Shown: in pieces, positions 44,166 through 51,550 of the stretch | How the letters are laid out: the number at the start of each line of letters is the position of its first letter | Position numbering within the stretch: position 1 is the first letter of the stretch | Assembly: GCA_017857175.1 (NCBI GenBank) | Contig: JAFMDS010000009.1 | Coordinates: 1-55,423 of the forward strand | Direction of reading: 5' to 3' | DNA: 55,423 bases | Source of the DNA: Candidatus Nanopelagicales bacterium | Lineage (GTDB): Bacteria > Actinomycetota > Actinomycetes > S36-B12 | The notes under the pieces: model-generated | Seen by the model: only the letters and a program-made list of their open reading frames with translations | The model's database searches: none | What the model was told of the DNA's origin: nothing | Program-made: the position numbers and the translations under genes

Positions 44166-45058
44166 CGGCCACCAGCATTGGTTGTTGCCTGATCGATTGC
44201 CCCTGACTCAACTCCCCACTTTCCAAGGAGTCTGTCGTAGGTGCCATCCGCCATGAGGGAACTTAGAGCAAGCCGAAGTGCGGTGACCAGTTCCTCATTA
44301 TTTTTGGCCACTGCGATGCCATACAGTTGTGGTTCTTCAACAGCGCCCACAACGACCAAACGGCCCAGACTTTGATCCGCTAGATGGGAAACCACTGGGC
44401 TATCTGCCACCATTGCATCGATCCTTTGCAACTTCACTGAATCTGATGCAGATATTTCGTCTGGAAAATCAACGACCTCTATCGGCTCGGACCCTGCCGC
44501 AACGCACTCCTGAGATTTTTGGGGCAGGAAATCATTAAATTGGGCCGTGCCAATGCGAGCCCCAATGGATTTGCCACAAGGGTTACCTGATTCAAAACTA
44601 GAGTCCTTATAGGTGAGCCATCCGGTGCCACCCTCAAAGTAGTTCACGAAATCGACCAATTCTTCACGGGCGGGTGTGTCAAACATGCTGGCAATGCCAA
44701 TGTCCGCACTGCTATCCACTACCCCTGAAATTACCTGATCGAATGGCACCGAGGCAATGGACACGGGAATACCCATGCGCTCTCCTAGGAGTCCTGCAAG
44801 TTCGACCTCCCAGCCGGTGATCATTCCCGCTTTTGACCTAAATGACCCGGGTGGTGAGTTTTCAACGAGACGTACTTTTAACTCACCCGACTCTCTGATG
44901 TTTTCTGGCACAGCGGCAGCGGCTTGTGCATTTGTCGTTTGAGTTTTTTCAATTGTTCTGGAACCTGCCTGGTCTGTTGAACAGGCTGCAAGCATTGGCA
45001 GAAGTAGCAGTGGGCCAATGAGTGACGCTTGTGTCCTGATGCTCAGTTGTAGTTTCAC
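44162..45058 (-). CDS. Family 3 solute-binding lipoprotein at the end of the exporter operon
   Basis: 298 residues. A signal peptide with lipobox MLAAC (Cys26) and a PBPb (amino-acid-binding type) domain: SGELKVRLVENSPPGSFR, GWEVELAGLLGERMGIPV, VDFVNYFEGGTGWLTYK and DAMVADSPVVSHLA. Normally a partner of an uptake permease, but none is present; it follows the NHLP-type exporter ABC gene by 18 bases with AAGGAG before its GTG. It could sense or bind a ligand tied to the export system. Convergent with the CDGSH gene. Confidence 0.85.
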   Translation of the reverse strand: MKLQLSIRTQASLIGPLLLLPMLAACSTDQAGSRTIEKTQTTNAQAAAAVPENIRESGELKVRLVENSPPGSFRSKAGMITGWEVELAGLLGERMGIPVSIASVPFDQVISGVVDSSADIGIASMFDTPAREELVDFVNYFEGGTGWLTYKDSSFESGNPCGKSIGARIGTAQFNDFLPQKSQECVAAGSEPIEVVDFPDEISASDSVKLQRIDAMVADSPVVSHLADQSLGRLVVVGAVEEPQLYGIAVAKNNEELVTALRLALSSLMADGTYDRLLGKWGVESGAIDQATTNAGGR

Positions 45059-45076
45059 CGATGCTGCTCCTTGACC

Positions 45077-47257
45077 TTAGATTTCTTGCCGAGACACAAG
45101 TTCGCTGAAGAGCCCACCAACGTTGATGAGTTGATCATAACTTCCACTTTCCACGATTTCACCCTGGTCAAGAACCAGAATAAGATCTGCGCTTCGAATG
45201 GTCGAAAGCCTGTGAGCGATAACGATTCGCGTCATCCCAAGGGCTGCGATATTGCGCGTTACTGCTTCCTGCGTGAGGTTATCGAGGGCGCTCGTTGCTT
45301 CATCCAACAATAAAATCACCGGATCATTCGCCAAAGCCCGAGCTAACAGAATTCGTTGCCTTTGCCCACCGGAAACAAGCGTGGAGTTTTCATCCACAGG
45401 GGTGTCCAGTCCTGAGGGCATCGCGCGAATCGAATCGCCCACCTCCACTCGGTCCAAGAGCTGCCAAATCTGGGTATCCGGGAGCGGACCTGATGACACC
45501 ACGATGTTGTCCCGGATCGTTCCAGGAAGCAGCAAACTTGACTGAAGGACCACTCCAAATTGTTTTCTCACCGCGGCCAAGTCCAAACCGGAGAGATCAG
45601 AGTCGTCAAACATGACCAGTCCGCGTCTCGGAAAGTCGAAGCCTAGGAGCATGCGCATCAATGTTGATTTTCCTGACCCGGAGGTTCCAACGACGGCAAT
45701 GAACTGCCCGGGTTCGGCTGAAAAGCTCACGTTGCGCAATACCCAAGGAAGATCGTCTGAATACCTAAAACCAAGGTTGCGCACTTCAATTCCCCCGCTG
45801 AGCACCCCAGGGTGCTCCTGGGCACCTCCGACTTCTGGTTCTATTTGAAGAATTGGTGCAATGCGCTCAAGTGCTGGTCCAATGGCTTCAAAAGCCCGTA
45901 CGGTGATGACGGTACCGATCAAACCTGCACTGAATTGGGCAAATGCGGCCAGGAACGCGAGGAATGAGCCTGAAGTGATGGAATCTGCGGGGAGGAAATA
46001 TGCCACCAGAATGAAACTGAAAGTCATTGCTCCAAGAGCGGCAACAACCAGTACATCAACCAGGATTTGCGTGCCCCAACGTCGATTGAACGCCGCACGA
46101 TACGTTGCATATTGCTGAGCCCACCTGCCAAATGCGGAGACCTCACCATTGCTCATGCGGATAGGGATCCAACCCCGCATCAGGTCCAAAGTCACCGAGT
46201 ACAGCGGGCCACTTTCCTCCAGTTCAGTAAAGAGTTCGGATTTCTCTTTACGAATAATCAACCAAGAAACGGCCAGAAGCATGAATCCCAATAGAAGAGC
46301 CACAAGCCCCAACACTGGGATGAATACGACCATCAGTATCGCGTTCAAGATTAACAAAATGGCACTGATCAAACCAACGTTGATTGCTCGGCCCGTTGCC
46401 TCTTGCAATCGAGTCCAAATGAGAAATCGGGTAGCTATTGATGCGCCGGACCATTGGCGCAACTTCCCAATGGGGAGTCGCAGTAGTCGGTCGATCAAGG
46501 CGCCCCCCGTGCCCATTTCAGTGGCATCCATGATCCTGATGAAAGCAAACGTGCGAATGTAGGCGAATGCTCCCGTTGCGCCCACAAGCGCGAGTAACGT
46601 CAGGATGACCGCATAAAGTCGAGCGATATTTCCGGTCGGAACAATCTCATTAAAAATCACACTGGTGGCAATGGGAATCGCCAAACTAATTGCGCCAACT
46701 CCCAATGAAGCAAGTACCGCATAGGTCAGGTCCCTGCCCATGCCAACCATTGATATGCGCAGGAGGTCACGTAGGCGCACAGTAGTCTGGTGCAAAGGGC
46801 GAATGACTTCCACCGCATGACGTGAAATTCCTGCGGCAATGTCCTCTGTAACCAGGACTGGGTCTTCATCGATGCGGTGCAACACCGGGGCGGACAGCGG
46901 CCCGGGAATAATGTTTGCCAAGCCCTCACTCGTCTCCACGACGAGCACCGGCATGTTGATTTCCCACCAACGTTCCACCATGTGCACTTTTCGTGTGCGG
47001 ACCTGGCATGCGGTCAAAGATTGAATCACTTGCTCAAGTGGACGGGCGTCAGAATCAATGGTGACGGCTCTTTGTTCGAAGTCGTATCGGCGCGCTAAAT
47101 CTGCAACGATGTCTGTAACGCGGCCTTGTTGGTGCGGCATGGGTGGCAATGGTCTGCTTGGCTCCAGTAGCCGCCCGAGTCGTACAGCGGCTACTTGAGC
47201 CTCATGGTCGCGCCGTTCTGCTGCACGCGTACTCGCATCTTGCCTGCTCATTTTCAT
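45077..47257 (-). CDS. NHLP-type exporter ABC subunit without peptidase domain
   Basis: 726 residues. An N-terminal cytoplasmic region (about 1-155) is characteristic of NHLP family permease/ATPase subunits. It is followed by a six-helix transmembrane domain (about 165-440) and an ABC ATPase with Walker A GTSGSGKST, signature LVSGGQRQR and Walker B ILLLDEATSAL, so the ATP site is complete. Pairs with the C39-domain subunit, whose gene overlaps it by four bases. Confidence 0.88.
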   Translation of the reverse strand: MKMSRQDASTRAAERRDHEAQVAAVRLGRLLEPSRPLPPMPHQQGRVTDIVADLARRYDFEQRAVTIDSDARPLEQVIQSLTACQVRTRKVHMVERWWEINMPVLVVETSEGLANIIPGPLSAPVLHRIDEDPVLVTEDIAAGISRHAVEVIRPLHQTTVRLRDLLRISMVGMGRDLTYAVLASLGVGAISLAIPIATSVIFNEIVPTGNIARLYAVILTLLALVGATGAFAYIRTFAFIRIMDATEMGTGGALIDRLLRLPIGKLRQWSGASIATRFLIWTRLQEATGRAINVGLISAILLILNAILMVVFIPVLGLVALLLGFMLLAVSWLIIRKEKSELFTELEESGPLYSVTLDLMRGWIPIRMSNGEVSAFGRWAQQYATYRAAFNRRWGTQILVDVLVVAALGAMTFSFILVAYFLPADSITSGSFLAFLAAFAQFSAGLIGTVITVRAFEAIGPALERIAPILQIEPEVGGAQEHPGVLSGGIEVRNLGFRYSDDLPWVLRNVSFSAEPGQFIAVVGTSGSGKSTLMRMLLGFDFPRRGLVMFDDSDLSGLDLAAVRKQFGVVLQSSLLLPGTIRDNIVVSSGPLPDTQIWQLLDRVEVGDSIRAMPSGLDTPVDENSTLVSGGQRQRILLARALANDPVILLLDEATSALDNLTQEAVTRNIAALGMTRIVIAHRLSTIRSADLILVLDQGEIVESGSYDQLINVGGLFSELVSRQEI

Positions 47258-49575
47258 GCGTCCATCAACGTTCTGTACAGGCCGTTTCCATCGGACAACT
47301 GAAGGTGCGTACCTCGCTCTGAAATGCCCCCTTTGTCTACGACAATGATTTCATCAGCATCGCGCACCGTGGAAAGCCGATGGGCAATAACTAATGAGGT
47401 GCACCCAAGGGAGCGAAGGTTTTGGACGATGACGGCTTCGGTGCGTGCGTCCAGGGCACTCGTTGCTTCATCCAGCACTAACAAACGCGGCTGACGGACG
47501 AGAGCTCTGGCAATTCCTAGGCGTTGCCTTTGCCCTCCTGACAGATCTAGTCCGTCCTCAGCAAGCATTGCTTCATAGCCACCTGGACGAGCAATGATGT
47601 CATCGTGAATGCACGCTGCCTTCGCAGCAGTGATCATGTCCCTGTCTGAGACATCGCGATCAAACATGGACAGGTTGTCCCGAACGCTAGCCCGGTAAAT
47701 GACAGTGTCTTGGTCAACAAAACCCAACTCCTGAGCACGCGCGGCACGGGGGTAATCATTGAGTCGGCGCCCATCGATAGAGAGATAGCCTGACCACGGC
47801 TGATAAAGACCCGCAACAAGTCGCCCGATTGTGGATTTCCCGCTCCCGCTGTGCCCAACGATTGCTACTACTCGCCCCGGTTCGACGGTGATATCAATGG
47901 CAGACAGCAATGGGGGTGCATCAAGGGTGTAACCAAAACTCACTCCATGTATTTCCAGTGAGGCTGCCCACGGATCAATAGCCATTCGGGTCCTTCGCTT
48001 CCTGCCTTGGAACGCAAGAAGTGTGAGGTCATCTAATTCGCCGTCAGATTCGGCCGCTCTGGAGCCAGAATCATCTGCATTGCGAGGCTCGGGCGCATGT
48101 GGGACAGCAGCCGATTCGCCACTCTTGTCCGTTGTGTCTTCGGATTTACCACCGTCAACGTCAAACGCTCCATCCGCGTAGTTATCACGCAGCAGAACAT
48201 CTACCGGCTGTTCGAGGACATCGCCAGTTTGTTCAAGCGCTCCACGAACATTGAGAAACCCATCAATACTGGGGACCAGCACGGAAATTGGAGCAATGAA
48301 TCCACCCAATAAAATTGTGAAGGCCGCCAGCGTGCCCTGTGTGATGACATCCTCAATCACGAGTATCGCACCTGCTGAGAGAACAAGCGTGCTGATCAGT
48401 GCCGTCATGAGAACAGGAAGCATTCCAAACCATGCCCACAGGTGAGTGACGCCCAGTGAGAGATTGCGTGACATAGAGGAGAAGATTCGATCGAAGGCAA
48501 CTGACTCACTGCCGGTTGCTTTGAGCGTTTCCAGGACTCTGATGCTGATGCCAATTTGTGTTGCGGTGACTCCTACCTCTCGAGCCTGCTTTTGTCTGAC
48601 CTCGAGGCGCAATGCCGCTACGCGCCAAATCAATGCGACCAATACGAAATACCCCACGAGTGAAACAAGTCCAAGAATCGGCGAGAGCACGAACATAACG
48701 ATCAAGAAAAACAGGCTCGTGAGTTGGGCGAGAATGGCCGAGGCAAATGGACCAGACATTAGCTCGGCCAATTTCTCGGTTAATCCAACTCGGTAGGCCA
48801 GAGTCGTCGAGTCCCTCTGACTGAAGAACCACGCAGGCATGCGCAATGTGTGCCAGACGAAGCGTGCAGTGGCCCGTGTCACCGTGATGGTGGTCAACCG
48901 GCGTAGAGCTCTTAATTGCATTGTCATGAAAATTATTAACAAGGCCAGTGACAATGCCAGACCCACGAGGATGACGCCGGCCTGATCTCTATCTCCTGCA
49001 ATGAGATATTCGTCAACGAAAAGTCGAATGAGGCCTGGAGTAATAATACCGGGCACGATCAGTGCCAAGCCAGCAATAACGACAAAGGCCACACCTGAAG
49101 CACTTCCATGGAATTGCTTGATTAAAGTCGTGAGCATTCCTGGCAGTTCCTTGTTGGGAACAAATTCAGGTCCAGGTTCCAGTACGAGGAAACCACCAGT
49201 AACAGCAGCATTGAATTCATCGTCCTTGAGGAATCTACGCCCGGAAATCGGATCAATGAATTCCCACGTGTCGCCTTTGCGGCCAAGTACGACAACAGCG
49301 TGGCCCCTTTCCCACTTCGCAATTGCGGGAAACTTAACCTCCTCCAAGCCCGTCTGAGTCGTCAAGAAGTCCTCGTGGGAGACAATCCGAGAGGAGAAAC
49401 CACACTCCCCTGCGGCTTGCGCAAGTGATTGCAGGTCTGCCCCATCCCTGCTGACTCCACAGATCAGGCGGAGTTCCTCGGTACCGAGGGAGTAGCCGTA
49501 CCCGGCCATAACCATGCGCAGGCAGGTGATTCCCATTTCCGTTGTGGACTGCGCAAGGAAAATCGGAGTTGCCAT
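47254..49575 (-). CDS. NHLP-type exporter ABC subunit with degenerate C39 domain
   Basis: 773 residues. Residues 1-137 form a C39 peptidase-like domain, but the catalytic cysteine of the ECG motif is Met14 (TTEMGITCL). His92 and Asp108 are retained (GHAVVVLG, IDPISG), so proteolysis is unlikely. The transmembrane domain spans about 155-430. A linker of about 70 residues rich in Asp, Glu, Ser and Gly precedes the ATPase, which has GHSGSGKST, DLSGGQRQRL and LLVLDEATSAL. In HlyB-type exporters a dead C39 domain binds the cargo. It shares one base with the HlyD gene. Confidence 0.88.
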   Translation of the reverse strand: MATPIFLAQSTTEMGITCLRMVMAGYGYSLGTEELRLICGVSRDGADLQSLAQAAGECGFSSRIVSHEDFLTTQTGLEEVKFPAIAKWERGHAVVVLGRKGDTWEFIDPISGRRFLKDDEFNAAVTGGFLVLEPGPEFVPNKELPGMLTTLIKQFHGSASGVAFVVIAGLALIVPGIITPGLIRLFVDEYLIAGDRDQAGVILVGLALSLALLIIFMTMQLRALRRLTTITVTRATARFVWHTLRMPAWFFSQRDSTTLAYRVGLTEKLAELMSGPFASAILAQLTSLFFLIVMFVLSPILGLVSLVGYFVLVALIWRVAALRLEVRQKQAREVGVTATQIGISIRVLETLKATGSESVAFDRIFSSMSRNLSLGVTHLWAWFGMLPVLMTALISTLVLSAGAILVIEDVITQGTLAAFTILLGGFIAPISVLVPSIDGFLNVRGALEQTGDVLEQPVDVLLRDNYADGAFDVDGGKSEDTTDKSGESAAVPHAPEPRNADDSGSRAAESDGELDDLTLLAFQGRKRRTRMAIDPWAASLEIHGVSFGYTLDAPPLLSAIDITVEPGRVVAIVGHSGSGKSTIGRLVAGLYQPWSGYLSIDGRRLNDYPRAARAQELGFVDQDTVIYRASVRDNLSMFDRDVSDRDMITAAKAACIHDDIIARPGGYEAMLAEDGLDLSGGQRQRLGIARALVRQPRLLVLDEATSALDARTEAVIVQNLRSLGCTSLVIAHRLSTVRDADEIIVVDKGGISERGTHLQLSDGNGLYRTLMDA

Positions 49576-50390
49576 TACGACCCTAAAAGGGTGGCGATGG
49601 GTGTGCTGTCACTTATCACGACTTCGCCGGTCCACGGTGTCCCCGACAGAAGTTGATATGGAGGGCCCTCACCTTGGGTCCAAGTAAAACCTGACGGTGT
49701 CGCAGAATCAGCAGAAACGCGGATGCGTACTTCAACGATGGGTTCGCCTTGGGCATCGTAATTTTTCGAACCTGCCACTCTTCCCACCAATTGCTCCACG
49801 CGCGCATTACTCACGGGAACGGAGGAAATCGAACTTATGGTGCCCTTCAAGTAACCAAATTCACTGACCGGAACCGATTTCGGGGACATGAGTACTTCCT
49901 GGCCCACAAGCAAAGATCCAATACTGGACACTGGGATAAACGCGATGGACTCCAGATCATTAGTGGTGTCCTGAAGGGTCATAACTGTTGATCCCGCGCT
50001 GAGAAAGTCGCCCACCTGTGTTGATATCTCAGTCACAATTCCACTCACGGGTGTGCGAACCCGAACCGCCAAACCTTGGTCATCGGTAATGATTGCCAGC
50101 GTATTCGACGCTTCAACGCTCTCTCCGACCGTCACAAACAGGGATGTCACCGTCCCGTTAAGTGAGGCACCCACCTCGAGCGGGCCACCCTCGGTAGAAA
50201 TCACACCCGCCGCTGAAATTGTTACCGGTGCTTTTGCAAAAACTCCCCAAATTAAACCGGCAATCAGGAGAGCCACTAGGCCCAACAGTCCCACCCACAT
50301 TTTGGGGGTGCCAAAGAGGGTGACACCGTCCAATCGTTCAATCGGTGAGACTGGTTCGGCGGCATCTTGATGTGCAGTGTTCACTTCCAC
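49575..50390 (-). CDS. HlyD-family adaptor of the NHLP-type exporter
   Basis: 271 residues. One transmembrane helix (about 32-52) and an extracytoplasmic membrane-fusion-protein part with biotinyl-lipoyl-like halves: GASLNGTVTSLFVTVGESV and TPVSGIVTEISTQVGDFLSAG. In an actinobacterium without a classical outer membrane it would span the wall region above the ABC pair. First gene of the four-gene operon. GTG with TAGACT six bases upstream. Confidence 0.9.
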   Translation of the reverse strand: MEVNTAHQDAAEPVSPIERLDGVTLFGTPKMWVGLLGLVALLIAGLIWGVFAKAPVTISAAGVISTEGGPLEVGASLNGTVTSLFVTVGESVEASNTLAIITDDQGLAVRVRTPVSGIVTEISTQVGDFLSAGSTVMTLQDTTNDLESIAFIPVSSIGSLLVGQEVLMSPKSVPVSEFGYLKGTISSISSVPVSNARVEQLVGRVAGSKNYDAQGEPIVEVRIRVSADSATPSGFTWTQGEGPPYQLLSGTPWTGEVVISDSTPIATLLGS

Positions 50391-50396
50391 GCGTTG

Positions 50397-50402
50397 AGTC
50401 TA
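50397..50402 (-). promoter_or_regulatory. -10 box of leaderless promoter for the exporter operon
   Basis: TAGACT on the minus strand, spacer CAACGC, then GTG at 50390. Confidence 0.55.
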
Positions 50403-50422
50403 TGGGGGATCACCCACGCTGG

Positions 50423-50442
50423 TTACCGTACTTCCACGGTAA
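50423..50442. promoter_or_regulatory. Candidate operator of the exporter operon
   Basis: TTACCGT (50423-50429), a six-base spacer and ACGGTAA (50436-50442), a perfect seven-base inverted repeat located 33-52 bases upstream of the predicted transcription start. A third related half, ACCGTAA, lies at 50444-50450. The regulator family is unknown. Confidence 0.5.
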
Positions 50443-50457
50443 AACCGTAATCTGACC

Positions 50458-50673
50458 TCAAATGCCGTAAATCCCTCGGCCATCAGGCAGAGCCCAAAGG
50501 GAAAACAGCGAGACAGCCACGATCCTGATGACTTTTCCTAGCAATGCCTTGCCCAAGATTGCTCCCACTCCAATGGCCAAAGCACCGGAAAACGTCAGTC
50601 CGAGATTTGAACCCACACGCGTGCGAAGGCAGGTGGGCCCAACAAAAAGTGTGGAGTGCTCAGGACCTAACAC
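50458..50673 (-). pseudogene. C-terminal remnant of a GDT1/TMEM165-like transporter
   Basis: From about 50616 the frame reads VGSNLGLTFSGALAIGVGA then ILGKALLGKVIRI, the pattern of the last helices of GDT1/UPF0016 cation transporters (which end in VGTxLG, ALAIxVG, LGKxLP, IRI). The first half with the ExGDK motif is absent and the 19 residues before it look unrelated, so this appears to be a fragment. A short genuine membrane protein is not excluded. The 425 bases between the exporter start and the tRNA hold only this, the operator and hairpins. Confidence 0.45.
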
Positions 50674-50722
50674 GGTTGGACATTTATCCTCGTCACACCG
50701 CGGACCCAGGACAGGATCCGTC

Positions 50723-50740
50723 GGATCGCCTTAGCGATCC
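50723..50740. other. Perfect hairpin of unknown role
   Basis: GGATCGC and GCGATCC, seven bases each, with loop CTTA, between the tRNA terminator and the GDT1-like remnant. Confidence 0.4.
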
Positions 50741-50771
50741 TCCTCCCAAATCCTTATGTTTCTCCCCCACT

Positions 50772-50813
50772 AATTGAAAGAACCCAGGGGATCAACCCTG
50801 GGTTCTTTCAATT
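50772..50813. terminator. 18-bp perfect hairpin after the initiator tRNA
   Basis: The left arm (50772-50789, starting AATTGAAAGAACCC) is the exact complement of the right arm (50796-50813), loop GATCAA. It starts two bases past the mature tRNA 3' end and has runs of T within its distal arm, so it is probably the tRNA transcription terminator. Confidence 0.75.
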
Positions 50814-50815
50814 CG

Positions 50816-50889
50816 TAGCGGGGACAGGATTTGAACCTGTGACCTCTGGGTTATGAGCCCAGCGAGCTACCGAGCTGCTCCACCCCGCG
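50816..50889 (-). tRNA. Initiator tRNA-fMet (CAT)
   Basis: A 74-base cloverleaf starting CGCGGGGTGGAGCAGCTCGG. Initiator hallmarks: unpaired C1-U72, three G:C pairs at the bottom of the anticodon stem (CTGGG, loop CTCATAA, CCCAG), and an A11:U24 D-stem pair. The CCA end is not encoded (TAC then GAATT). Confidence 0.95.
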
Positions 50890-50950
50890 CTGTTTGATTA
50901 CTAGGCGAACTATACGTGCTTACTCAACTGCCTAATCGGTCGGGTTAGGC

Positions 50951-51550
50951 TCATATCCGCTGCGCAATGACCCAGGAAAATTCTTGCTCGCCACCGCTGG
51001 GCGTACGGTGAATTCGGCGAGCGGATTCAAGTACCTCGAATTCGTCTCCCATGGCCGCTACCAAGTCACCCGTGCTATGCCGAGCAACGGGCAAGCCCGA
51101 GCATTGCTCTGGCCCATTTTCAGAGAAGCATCCGATGACGATAAAACCACCAGGGACAAGAGTGTCCTTTGCCTTCCCCCAATAACTCACCTGATCCGCT
51201 TCCTCGGTGAGGAAGTGAAAGACTGCGCGGTCATGCCAGAGGCCATACATGCGCTCTGGTTGCCAGGTTCGAATATCAGAGTGAATCCATTCAACCTGCT
51301 TGCCTGGAATTCGCTTTTGACCTTCGGCTAGCGCAAATGAACTGACATCAAGGACCGTGAGGTTAGTGAAACCTAGGTCAACCAGTTGATCAACGAATGG
51401 TGAAAGCCCACCACCAATGTCGATGATAGGTGTTCCTTTGCCCACTGATTCGTTTACAAACTCCACCTCGGGTGATTGCTCTTGATACCAACTCAGCTTG
51501 GATGCCGGATTGTTCTCATAGCGATCATCCCAATGGGCTTGAAGGCTCAT
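50951..51550 (-). CDS. Class I SAM-dependent methyltransferase
   Basis: 199 residues. The SAM-binding glycine loop is IIDIGGGLSPFVDQL, and VLDVSSFAL is the acidic motif II; WHDRAVFHFL and LVPGGFIVIG follow. It resembles the thiopurine/tellurite-type methyltransferase group. The substrate is unknown. The ATG overlaps the stop of the UPF0182 gene (ATGA), so both are translated together. Confidence 0.83.
   Translation of the reverse strand: MSLQAHWDDRYENNPASKLSWYQEQSPEVEFVNESVGKGTPIIDIGGGLSPFVDQLVDLGFTNLTVLDVSSFALAEGQKRIPGKQVEWIHSDIRTWQPERMYGLWHDRAVFHFLTEEADQVSYWGKAKDTLVPGGFIVIGCFSENGPEQCSGLPVARHSTGDLVAAMGDEFEVLESARRIHRTPSGGEQEFSWVIAQRI

Noticed and set aside
50709-50830. GGACAGGAT repeated near and within the tRNA as a possible attachment-site duplication
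   Set aside because: Only nine bases, and the same word occurs elsewhere in the window (for example near 52551), so it is not a credible att repeat.
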